This document shows, one piece after another, positions 1 through 6,170 of a DNA stretch of 7,597 nucleotides. The stretch is from an uncultured Eubacteriales bacterium (GTDB lineage Bacteria; Bacillota; Clostridia; Peptostreptococcales; Anaerovoracaceae). Location: positions 1 to 7,597 of the forward strand of contig CADBFL010000081.1 in NCBI GenBank assembly GCA_902793875.1. Reading direction: 5' to 3'. The notes below the pieces were generated by a model. It saw only the letters and a program-made list of their open reading frames with translations, did no database searches and had not been told where the DNA came from. The translations under genes were made by a program, and so were the position numbers. Position 1 is the stretch's first letter; each line of letters begins with the position of its first letter.

Positions 1-4
1 ATGA

Positions 5-73
5 TTCTAAGAATTCAATGAGACATGTCCGTTGAAAAAAAATTTTTGAAAAAATAAGCGTTTCTAATAATTC
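5..73. repeat. pair of near-identical 12-bp sites, TTCTAAnAATTC
   Basis: TTCTAAGAATTC at 5-16 and TTCTAATAATTC at 62-73 match at 11 of 12 positions, 57 bp apart. The first is embedded in a short palindrome, ATTCTAAGAAT (4-14). The second overlaps the presumed -35 of the 77-residue gene. The second has an AAT-n-ATT core resembling the 7-1-7 pattern of Fur/PerR-family sites, but the outer positions fit poorly. A chance origin in AT-rich DNA is possible. Confidence 0.3.
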
Positions 74-83
74 TCTTATTTTT
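50..83. repeat. 9-bp AT-rich inverted repeat upstream of the small gene
   Basis: AAAAATAAG at 50-58 is the exact reverse complement of CTTATTTTT at 75-83, with a 16-nt spacer that contains the second TTCTAATAATTC site. It lies upstream of the presumed transcription start, so it would act as DNA (operator or curved upstream element) rather than as RNA. Low sequence complexity makes chance symmetry plausible. Confidence 0.3.
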
Positions 84-95
84 CGCTTCTATACT
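62..95 (+). promoter_or_regulatory. candidate promoter of the 77-residue gene
   Basis: A good -10 hexamer, TATACT, lies at 90-95, which would put transcription start near 102 and leave a leader of about 77 nt. The -35 region at the proper distance (about 67-72, ATAATT) is poor. This suggests either activator dependence or an incorrect call. The sequence around it is strongly AT-rich compared with the coding DNA. A near-palindromic element, TTCTAATAATTC (62-73), sits over the presumed -35. This is a sequence-pattern prediction only. Confidence 0.4.
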
Positions 96-116
96 ACAGC
101 TGTCAGATAAAGAAAA

Positions 117-138
117 ACACCCGGAGATGACCCGGTGT
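117..138 (-). terminator. hairpin plus T-run, reads as a minus-strand intrinsic terminator
   Basis: ACACC (117-121) pairs with GGTGT (134-138), and after a bulged C (122) GG (123-124) pairs with CC (132-133), around a 7-nt loop. Read on the minus strand, the stem is followed directly by TTTTTCTTTATC (complement of 105-116), the arrangement of an intrinsic terminator. On the plus strand it is a hairpin in the leader of the 77-residue gene, without a U-run after it. It could therefore stop minus-strand readthrough from the cotransporter gene after it crosses the small gene. Confidence 0.45.
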
Positions 139-164
139 CAGCTGAATAAAATCACAGATCCAAA

Positions 165-170
165 AGGAGG
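165..170 (+). promoter_or_regulatory. consensus ribosome binding site (AGGAGG)
   Basis: AGGAGG within AAAAGGAGGA, eight bases before the ATG at 179. It is the best match to the 16S rRNA tail in this window and fixes the start of the 77-residue gene. Confidence 0.85.
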
Positions 171-178
171 ACAAAGAA

Positions 179-412
179 ATGGCTAACAACTTCACAGCGA
201 TCAACAGCATCATCAGCAAGGCGGCTGCAGAGGCAGGCATCAGAGATAATGAAGAATACAGAGTCCGCATCATCGGCGTCGAAGGCGACCTGATCGAGTT
301 CGTTCTCGAGACCGAGTGGATGAGCGTTACATGCTACGCGGATCTTGAGTCCACTCGCATCCTCGGCCTGATGAACGAGACCAAGGCCCCTGTATATCCG
401 AAGGCCGCATAA
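179..412 (+). CDS. small protein of unknown function, 77 residues
   Basis: I do not recognise this protein. The start is secure because of the AGGAGG eight bases upstream. The sequence suggests an N-terminal amphipathic helix (about residues 4-20), then beta strands with EYRVRIIGVEG (26-36) and DLIEFVLETEWMSVTCY (37-53), then a short helix and a tail ending in APVYPKAA. It has no signal peptide or membrane segment, is net acidic, and has one Cys, so a small soluble alpha/beta cytosolic protein is likely. All eight isoleucines use ATC and all three lysines use AAG, a bias typical of highly expressed genes and unlike the mixed ATA/ATC use of the minus-strand genes. It is monocistronic, with a candidate promoter upstream, a hairpin downstream, and the cotransporter gene converging on it. 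That it is a real gene is well supported; its role is unknown. Confidence 0.85.
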   Translation: MANNFTAINSIISKAAAEAGIRDNEEYRVRIIGVEGDLIEFVLETEWMSVTCYADLESTRILGLMNETKAPVYPKAA

Positions 413-444
413 CAAGCCCCTCATCACAGTCACGCATAGCAGAT

Positions 445-477
445 ACTCCCCGTAAAGCCGAAGGCCGCGCGGGGAGT
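445..477 (+). terminator. intrinsic terminator between convergent genes
   Basis: ACTCCCCG (445-452) pairs perfectly with CGGGGAGT (470-477), with a 17-nt loop that can form a small inner GCC-GAA-GGC hairpin. On the plus strand it is followed by TTTCTGTTGCTGCT, a moderate T-rich tail, 33 nt after the stop of the small gene. On the minus strand, 11 nt beyond the cotransporter stop, the following bases (ATCTGCTATG) are not a T-run. It is thus most likely a terminator for the small gene and at best a weak one for the cotransporter. Confidence 0.7.
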
Positions 478-488
478 TTCTGTTGCTG

Positions 489-2249
489 CTACAATATGTA
501 TTTATTCTTGTATTCTCCGAAATATCTTTTGAAGAGTTCGTTTTCTCTGAACTCAGGCATGCTGTGGAATTCGTGCAGCCATCGCTCTCCGCTCACCGAC
601 TCGAGGATGTCCACCGCGAGATTGCTGCAATGGTCCGAGATCCTCTCGTAGTCAGTCAGAAGGTCGTTGAAGACGAATCCTGTCTCCAGACTGCAAAGCT
701 GTTTGCTTACCCTTTCGATGTGGTTCGATTTGATCTCATCGCAGAGGTCATCGACGACTTCTTCGAGCGGATCTATCCTCAGAGCCTCTTCCGTATTATT
801 GTTTATGAAGGCTTCGATGGTGATCCTGGTGATCTCGTTGATGGCGTCTTCCAGAACGGTAATCTCTTTGTTCGCGGCATCCGAGAAGCTGATCTTCTTT
901 TCGTTTATCTCGGCGACGGCTTCTCCTATATTTCTGGCATGGTCGGAGATCCTCTCAAAGTCCGAAAGGGCTCTCAGGTATTTGCTCACGTCCGCCGACA
1001 TCTCTTCGTTGAGATCTCCGGCGGTGATCTTGAACAGGTAGGCGCCCAGCTTGTCCTCATATCTGTCGAGCACTCCCTCGAGGTCGAACACCTTCTTGAC
1101 GCCTTCCTTGCTGTATTCACGTCTTACGGCTACTGCGCTCGCAACGCTGTCTCCGGCTTTTTTGGCCATCGAGTCGATCACGGCCTTGCTCTGGTTGAGA
1201 GCAAGCGTCGGGTGGTCGAGGAATCTCGGCTCGAGCCTGTCCATGTCGGCCTTCTCTGCGGCCGCCTCCTCGCTCTCAGGGAAGATATTGCATACTATCT
1301 TCTCGAGCAGGCCTATGGCCGGAGCCAGAAGGATCACGACAGCGAGCCTGTACAGCGTGTTGGTCAGCGCGACCGTCACCATGGTCATCTTCATATGCAT
1401 GAAGCTGAAGCCTATGATCGCGTTGAGTGCATAGAATATGCCTCCGACCAGCACCGCGCCGAGGACATCGATTATCAGATATACGAAGGCCGTCCTCTTT
1501 CCGTTGGTGCTCGCTCCCAGGGCGCTCAGCATGACCGGCACGGAAGCGCCGATGCCGATTCCCATCAGTATAGGGAACGCCATGTCGAACTCGACTGCTC
1601 CCGTTACGGCAAGCGCCTGGAGTATACCTACGGCAGCGCTCGCGCTCTGGATGACGGCGGTGACCAGTACGCCGATCAGGACTCCGATGACCGGATTTGA
1701 GAAGCTCGTCATCATGCTTATGAATTTCTCGTCCTCTCTCAGCGGTACGATGGCTCCCGACATCATGCTCATGCCGTACATCAGTACTGCAAAGCCGAGC
1801 ATTATGCCGCCTATGTTCTTGTGGGAAGTCTTCTTGGCGAACATCCACAGGACGATGCCGATCAGAGCGACCACGCCCGTAAGTATCTCTGTGCTGAAAA
1901 CGGATGCGATGCTCGAGCCCGAGCCGCCGAGGCTGTTCAGACAGAGCACCCAGCCCGTTATGCTGGTGCCGAGTATGGCGCCGAGCACGATACCTATCGC
2001 CTGACGGACCTGCATCATGCCGGAGTTTACAAAACCGACCACCATTACGGATGTTGCCGATGATGACTGTATGACCGCGGTCACTCCGGCGCCGAGGAAT
2101 ATCCCCTTGATCGGATTGCCCGCAAGCTTATACAGTATAGTCTCCATTTTGCTTCCGGCTACTTTTTTGAGCGAGTCTCCCATGACCGACATTCCGAAGA
2201 GGAACATCGCGACTCCTCCAAGTAGCGAAACTACATTGCTGGCCTGCAT
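489..2249 (-). CDS. Na+/phosphate cotransporter family protein with PhoU-like C-terminal domain
   Basis: Inner-membrane protein expected to take up inorganic phosphate with sodium (bacterial NptA/PNaS type). The 586 residues hold two Na/Pi-cotransporter repeats marked by QSSSAT (61-66) and QSASAA (201-206), each after a GVxxTAVI-like helix, with about eight or nine hydrophobic segments up to residue 320. A charged linker leads to a PhoU-like helical domain (about 345-555) with two signature motifs, FERISDHARNIGE (431-443) and YERISDHCSNLA (534-545), of the kind that bind metal in PhoU. I chose the ATG at 2249 because AAAGGAAA lies 7 nt upstream. An in-frame TTG at 2291 would add 14 residues but has no ribosome binding site. 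It is last in the minus-strand series, 122 nt after the permease gene, and convergent with the small gene. The length is usual for the PhoU-fused subgroup. Family assignment is strong; phosphate as substrate is inferred from the family. Confidence 0.92.
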   Translation of the reverse strand: MQASNVVSLLGGVAMFLFGMSVMGDSLKKVAGSKMETILYKLAGNPIKGIFLGAGVTAVIQSSSATSVMVVGFVNSGMMQVRQAIGIVLGAILGTSITGWVLCLNSLGGSGSSIASVFSTEILTGVVALIGIVLWMFAKKTSHKNIGGIMLGFAVLMYGMSMMSGAIVPLREDEKFISMMTSFSNPVIGVLIGVLVTAVIQSASAAVGILQALAVTGAVEFDMAFPILMGIGIGASVPVMLSALGASTNGKRTAFVYLIIDVLGAVLVGGIFYALNAIIGFSFMHMKMTMVTVALTNTLYRLAVVILLAPAIGLLEKIVCNIFPESEEAAAEKADMDRLEPRFLDHPTLALNQSKAVIDSMAKKAGDSVASAVAVRREYSKEGVKKVFDLEGVLDRYEDKLGAYLFKITAGDLNEEMSADVSKYLRALSDFERISDHARNIGEAVAEINEKKISFSDAANKEITVLEDAINEITRITIEAFINNNTEEALRIDPLEEVVDDLCDEIKSNHIERVSKQLCSLETGFVFNDLLTDYERISDHCSNLAVDILESVSGERWLHEFHSMPEFRENELFKRYFGEYKNKYIL

Positions 2250-2267
2250 TTGACTGTTTCCTTTCCC

Positions 2268-2280
2268 GGGGCACTGCCCC
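2268..2280. promoter_or_regulatory. 13-bp palindrome next to the cotransporter ribosome binding site
   Basis: GGGGCA-C-TGCCCC is perfectly symmetric around one base and ends 3 nt from the AAAGGAAA ribosome binding site (2257-2264). As RNA it can form a GGGG/CCCC stem with a 5-nt loop directly beside the site, or as DNA it could bind a dimeric regulator. No function can be assigned from sequence alone. Confidence 0.4.
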
Positions 2281-2295
2281 TCACTTATCAAAAGA

Positions 2296-2325
2296 GACTT
2301 TTACCGCAGATCCGGCGGAAAAGTC
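2296..2325 (-). terminator. 11-bp hairpin with T-rich tail between permease and cotransporter genes
   Basis: GACTTTT (2296-2302) pairs with AAAAGTC (2319-2325), and CCGC (2304-2307) pairs with GCGG (2315-2318). One base is bulged (2303) and the loop is 7 nt. Read on the minus strand, the stem is followed by TCTTTTGATAAG, a short T-rich run. It lies 46 nt past the permease stop and 46 nt before the cotransporter ATG. It could end the upstream operon, attenuate transcription into the cotransporter gene, or protect a processed 3' end. The T-run is modest, so partial termination is more likely than a full stop. Confidence 0.5.
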
Positions 2326-2371
2326 CCGTTGTTTCGAACACATTCCGGGGGCGGCACCCTTTCTCCCCATG

Positions 2372-3271
2372 CTAACTATCACATATTGTTATGCCGCTTG
2401 TCAATACGATAGAAAAAAGTATCATCGCCATGCCGGCGACCGATGCAAATGTGAGATGTTCGTCGAAAATGATCACGCCCAGGGCAGCAGCAGCCACAAG
2501 CTCAACGGAGCACAGCACAGGGACTTTGCTGGACTCTGTAAGCCCCTGTATGCCGGAATAGAACAGGATATATGCAATGGTGGTAGGGATCAGGCCGAAG
2601 AGGAATCCCCACAGCAGGATCTCCGGATCGAACAGTCTATCCGTCGTTGTCCACGGCCTGGCTGCTATAAGCGTGAACGCTGCCGCGAAAAAGAAATTAT
2701 AGGTCGCCACCACAAAGGGCGAGCCTTCATCCGTGGCCAGCCTCCCGAAAATGGTCTGGGTCGAATACGCAAGAGCGGCACCCAGTCCGAACAGCAGTCC
2801 CGCGGCGGATACGCTTATGCCCGAGAAGTTCCCTCCTGTAGCCGCGAGCATGCAGCCCGCCACATTGACAGCCAGAGCAAGGGTCTTTTTCGGCCCTATC
2901 TTTTCGCGGAACAGAAGCTTTGATTCCACAGCAGTGAAAACGGGCGCCATGTACAGCATCGCTGCCGCAAGAGACATCCCGAGCCTGTTCACTGCGTTCG
3001 TATAGCACAGATTGTTGATCGACATGGAGACGACTCCGAGCAGCACGCACGAAAACAGCATGCGCCTGCTGATCGCGAAAGCTCCCGCGCCTTCCTTTAT
3101 CAGCGTGATCAGGAACAGCAGGAGGAAGCCGAAAAACATCCTCAGAAAAGTCGTATATTCTGAGGATGACCCCTTTGCGTAGAGTATCTTTATGAACATC
3201 CCTATCGTTCCCCAAAGAACTCCCGACAGTATTATCAGTATGTATTTCCTGTAAACCTCGTTCTTTTTCAT
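2372..3271 (-). CDS. EamA/DMT-superfamily permease
   Basis: Integral membrane protein of 299 residues with ten predicted hydrophobic helices in two EamA repeats (about 9-143 and 155-293), the typical length and layout of the drug/metabolite transporter superfamily. Visible family features include the first helix with ILSGVLWGTIGMFIK, the end-of-repeat segment LALAVNVAGCMLAATGG, and the C-terminal pattern IIFDEHLTFASVAGMAMILF. Family members export amino acids, nucleobases or other metabolites. The substrate here cannot be told, though a nucleoside or base product of the neighbouring nucleotidase is a possible guess. The ATG at 3271 lies 17 nt after the stop of the phosphatase gene, and the gap AGCACCTTCCGTTACAG holds no clear ribosome binding site, so translation is probably coupled to the upstream gene. 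Confidence 0.9.
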   Translation of the reverse strand: MKKNEVYRKYILIILSGVLWGTIGMFIKILYAKGSSSEYTTFLRMFFGFLLLFLITLIKEGAGAFAISRRMLFSCVLLGVVSMSINNLCYTNAVNRLGMSLAAAMLYMAPVFTAVESKLLFREKIGPKKTLALAVNVAGCMLAATGGNFSGISVSAAGLLFGLGAALAYSTQTIFGRLATDEGSPFVVATYNFFFAAAFTLIAARPWTTTDRLFDPEILLWGFLFGLIPTTIAYILFYSGIQGLTESSKVPVLCSVELVAAAALGVIIFDEHLTFASVAGMAMILFSIVLTSGITICDS

Positions 3272-3288
3272 CTGTAACGGAAGGTGCT

Positions 3289-4614
3289 CTAGTAGTTCGC
3301 CAGTTCGCTGTATTTTTCTATCGACTCATCCAGCCTGCCTCTGATATCCGCGTCTGTGTACAGGCTGTCGCTGTTCTGACTGAGCCCTCTGAACGAAAGA
3401 TCCACTGAAGCCGGATGATTCTCTTCAGTCAGGATGTCCGCATCGCGCAGCTGCTCTGTCGTCTGGTATACCATGTCCACATCCCAGAACAGTCTGCCGT
3501 CCGCGGATCTCCACTTCGTGAATACCAGTTTGGAACCGATAGGCGTCTTCTTCTCTATCGTTTCAGGAAGATCGTATTTATCAGCTTCGAGAGCCGCGAG
3601 CACACTCTCCAGATTGGAGTCATGTCCGCAGAGGAATGTAAATCTGCGGCCGTCCGCGCTCATCTCCGAATCGATCTCCCTGAGCAGGGGATTGGCAACA
3701 TTGGCCGCGATCAGCGGCGCTGTGAACAGCACGTCATTATACACGTCCTTGATATCCGCTATCTCTGTCCACTGCTCCTCGCTGAGCGTATTGCCGAACG
3801 CCGCCTTTTCAGGATCCGCCTCTTCATAATACTGCAGGGTCATGGCATCGCTCACGGTACATGCCGTTTTGAGAGAGCCTTCCATCGCCGGCTCCTTGCC
3901 CTTCTCGAGTATCACGGTCGTATCATCGGTCCTGAACGGCTTTATGCTGCCGTCCTTCGCCCCGGACGACTCCTCCATGTCGATCACATCCGACACGAGT
4001 TCATAATTGTCAGCGAGGGCTCCGATCTCCTTGTAATAGAGCGTGTTTATCTGCTCCTGCGCCGCCTTTACATAACCGTCGGACATATATGTCAGGCACG
4101 GGGCGAAGACCGGATCCATGGTGTCGAATTCACCATGGTGTTCCACTTCTTCATTGGCGGCCGGCAGCAGCCCGGCAGTGAAGAACTGCGCCGTGGCAAT
4201 GGTGCGCTGCTTCGAATTGGCGTATATCCTGACCTCTTCCTTTTTCGGCTGATAGTTCTCCGGGAACAGTTCTTCTGCTTCCAGCCACTTTCTGAAATAC
4301 TGTCCCATTGAGGTCTCAAGCGTGCCTCCCCGCAGCGACAGCTGGCTCGCAGGAGAAGTCCACTCGAACCACTCGTGCGGAGTGACAGTGCTGAGCACCG
4401 AATCCCCTCCGACAAGAGGCGATCTGATATTGTGCCTGCTGAGCACTACGACCTGCTCGAGCGTATATCCGTCATGCTCAAGGCTCTCCGGAACCGAAGG
4501 TTCTTCGGGTTCGGCAGGTCTGGCAAGCCCGCTCACATACAGGCCGAGAACTATCGCCAGGCATATGAGCGCTGTCGTTTCGAATATGATAAGTATCCTG
4601 CTTTTGCTTTCCAT
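3289..4614 (-). CDS. histidine-type (histidine acid) phosphatase, membrane-anchored or secreted
   Basis: Hydrolyses phosphomonoesters through a phosphohistidine; relatives include AppA-type phytase/acid phosphatase and glucose-1-phosphatase. In the 441-residue protein the N-terminal motif is SRHNIRSP (59-66, nucleophile His61, Arg60, Arg64), a further conserved Arg is seen in SKQRTIATA (134-142), and the catalytic His-Asp pair is CGHDSN (329-334). The family usually has RHG, so Asn62 is a variation. A hydrophobic stretch (about 7-31) forms a signal anchor or signal peptide without a lipobox, followed by a Pro/Glu-rich spacer, so the enzyme probably acts outside the membrane. The ATG at 4614 is chosen because GGAGGAAAGG ends 9 nt upstream. 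An in-frame GTG at 4638, overlapping the preceding stop as GTGA, would add eight residues and lacks such a site. The physiological substrate is unknown. Confidence 0.88.
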   Translation of the reverse strand: MESKSRILIIFETTALICLAIVLGLYVSGLARPAEPEEPSVPESLEHDGYTLEQVVVLSRHNIRSPLVGGDSVLSTVTPHEWFEWTSPASQLSLRGGTLETSMGQYFRKWLEAEELFPENYQPKKEEVRIYANSKQRTIATAQFFTAGLLPAANEEVEHHGEFDTMDPVFAPCLTYMSDGYVKAAQEQINTLYYKEIGALADNYELVSDVIDMEESSGAKDGSIKPFRTDDTTVILEKGKEPAMEGSLKTACTVSDAMTLQYYEEADPEKAAFGNTLSEEQWTEIADIKDVYNDVLFTAPLIAANVANPLLREIDSEMSADGRRFTFLCGHDSNLESVLAALEADKYDLPETIEKKTPIGSKLVFTKWRSADGRLFWDVDMVYQTTEQLRDADILTEENHPASVDLSFRGLSQNSDSLYTDADIRGRLDESIEKYSELANY

Positions 4615-4623
4615 TATGTCAAA

Positions 4624-4633
4624 CCTTTCCTCC
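4624..4633 (-). promoter_or_regulatory. ribosome binding site deciding the phosphatase start
   Basis: GGAGGAAAGG on the minus strand ends 9 nt before the ATG at 4614. It lies downstream of the competing GTG at 4638, so it supports the internal ATG. The motif begins within two bases of the preceding gene's stop codon, allowing tight translational coupling. Confidence 0.75.
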
Positions 4634-4634
4634 G

Positions 4635-6116
4635 TCACCTGATGATCAGTCTCTTCCCGCCGACAAGCTTCAGGCTCTCGTAATCCCTGAAGTATTCTTC
4701 CAGCACGTTGGGCGCATTGGTTGCAATTTCGATCGGTCTGCCGTTCTTCTCGATCTCTTCATGAGGAAGGTCGAGGAAATCTCCGATACTATCGAAGAAA
4801 TATTGCTGCATGGCGACTGTGAACACATCCCTGTCTTCGACTTCCTTTCCGTTCATCTTCAAAGAGATGATCGAGTGCTTCTTCCGGTCAAACTCACAGA
4901 AGAAGCCTTTTGAGAACTGGAACCATTCGCATCGTTCAGCACCATCATCCTCGAACGCTTCATCGCGAAGCATGAACGTCACGATATGCCTGAGCTGCCT
5001 GCCTGTAAGTCTGAAGCCCATCACAGGGCCCTGGAAAGGGAACACCTCCATGAAGTCCCTGAATGTGACTACAGGTCCCAGTTCCGGCTTGCGTATGCTT
5101 CCGGAGCCGAGCAGAACAAGATCCGCGCCGATCTGATCGCGCATGCATTCCGCCAGGAGATCTCCGAGCTCGGTCTCCATGTTGCGCTTTGGATGCGTGT
5201 AGGCGCGCGGGAATCTTGTAAGGACGCGTCCGTACTTCTCGTCTGTATATTCCTTGTACGCCTTGACTACCTTCTCGAGGGACTTGTCGCGCGGGCAGTT
5301 CTCTTCTGTGACGGGGATGCACTGCCACGTATACGAATCCATGCAGTTGCTGTCCGTGTCCACCATGATATCGAAACGTCCGATCTGATCCGTGCCGACT
5401 GCCGCCTGCACGATCGGTATCCCGGCAACTACGCATGGTTCGGAGAGAAGGGTATGGCTGTGTCCTCCGATGATCATATCTACTCCGCACGCAGGATCCA
5501 GCGCCGCCGCAAGCTTCTTGTCTTCTTCGATACCGATATGCGTGAGCAGTACCGTAAGATCTATGTCCTCCGAACGGTACGCGTCGCAGATCTTGGCGAC
5601 CTCTGACGCCGCATCCTGTATGTCTATCAGGGTTCCGACCAGGCCTTCGCTCTTCGTGTTCGCCAGCACCTCCTCAGTCAGTATGCCGATGAACAGCACT
5701 CGCATCCCGTCGATCTCTTTTATGCAGTGCGAGTCGAAAAGACGGGTGCCGACGAACTTGATATACATGTTGGCATTGATGATCGGAAATGAAGCGCACT
5801 TCTCTATGAACAGCATGTGCGCAAGGCCGTAATCCGCCTCATGGTTGCCGATCGTCACGACGTCAGGCGCGAGCAGATTCATTATCTCTATCGTCGAAAG
5901 ACCCTGGAACTCGCTGTCGATCAGCGAGCCGCGGAACATGTCTCCGGAGATGGAATATATGACATTCTTCTCCTCATTGCGGACCTTATTGATATAGCCG
6001 GACAGCCGCGAAACTCCTCCTATGAGCTTGTCGTCCACCTTCTCTGCGAGGAAGTCCCCGTGAAGGTCGTTGGAGTGCAGCAGCGTCAGTTTTTTCAGAT
6101 TCTTCATTTTTTTCAT
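4635..6116 (-). CDS. 5'-nucleotidase / UshA-family metallophosphatase, no signal peptide
   Basis: Predicted to remove phosphate from nucleotides, or from cyclic or sugar phosphates, with a two-metal centre. The 493-residue protein has an N-terminal metallophosphatase domain (about 8-250) with all expected ligand motifs: SNDLHG (Asp17, His19), SGDMFRGS (Asp59), GNHEAD (Asn91, His92), LTHIG (His193) and GGHSHT (His219, His221). A 5'-nucleotidase C-terminal domain follows (about 295-470) with LGSGSIRKP (336-344), VFPFQGPV (358-365) and an aromatic stretch WFQFSKGFFCEF (398-409) where substrate-stacking aromatics are expected. Most UshA-like enzymes are exported, but here MKKMKNLKKLTLLHSNDLHG leads directly into the catalytic domain with no hydrophobic leader, so it is probably cytosolic. 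The start at 6116 follows GGGGAG by 11 nt; a second ATG at 6107 is also possible. It lies 54 nt after the cyclase gene and 20 nt before the phosphatase ATG. Confidence 0.9.
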   Translation of the reverse strand: MKKMKNLKKLTLLHSNDLHGDFLAEKVDDKLIGGVSRLSGYINKVRNEEKNVIYSISGDMFRGSLIDSEFQGLSTIEIMNLLAPDVVTIGNHEADYGLAHMLFIEKCASFPIINANMYIKFVGTRLFDSHCIKEIDGMRVLFIGILTEEVLANTKSEGLVGTLIDIQDAASEVAKICDAYRSEDIDLTVLLTHIGIEEDKKLAAALDPACGVDMIIGGHSHTLLSEPCVVAGIPIVQAAVGTDQIGRFDIMVDTDSNCMDSYTWQCIPVTEENCPRDKSLEKVVKAYKEYTDEKYGRVLTRFPRAYTHPKRNMETELGDLLAECMRDQIGADLVLLGSGSIRKPELGPVVTFRDFMEVFPFQGPVMGFRLTGRQLRHIVTFMLRDEAFEDDGAERCEWFQFSKGFFCEFDRKKHSIISLKMNGKEVEDRDVFTVAMQQYFFDSIGDFLDLPHEEIEKNGRPIEIATNAPNVLEEYFRDYESLKLVGGKRLIIR

Positions 6117-6170
6117 TTTTATCGTCTCTCCCCGGTTACTGTTATTACTGTCTTAGCTGAAGATGTTTTT

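Noticed and set aside
22..29. 8-bp palindrome GACATGTC near the left edge.
   Set aside because: A single short palindrome is expected by chance and is not repeated near the other candidate sites.
97..144. CAGCTG at 97-102 and 139-144 as an outer stem enclosing the leader hairpin, possibly a riboswitch.
   Set aside because: CAGCTG is self-complementary and common, the first copy lies at or before the presumed transcription start, and no known riboswitch core is seen.
483..1700. A long open reading frame on the plus strand (about 405 codons) opposite the cotransporter gene.
   Set aside because: It has no ribosome binding site, its translation is rich in Arg, His, Asp and Glu without domain-like patterns, and the opposite strand encodes a clear Na/Pi cotransporter with PhoU motifs. 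It is a shadow of that gene.
2334..2347. CGAACACATTCCGG as a possible Gram-positive LexA (SOS) box.
   Set aside because: Only the left half matches the CGAAC...GTTCG pattern; the right half does not, and the neighbouring genes have no link to DNA damage.
3415..4311. A 298-codon open frame on the plus strand opposite the histidine phosphatase gene.
   Set aside because: No start signal and no recognisable protein features; the minus strand here has intact catalytic motifs.
6134..6152. Two copies of ACAGTAA (minus strand) between the cyclase and nucleotidase genes.
   Set aside because: Seven-base repeats in an AT-rich 54-nt gap are not significant, and no hairpin or promoter pattern accompanies them.
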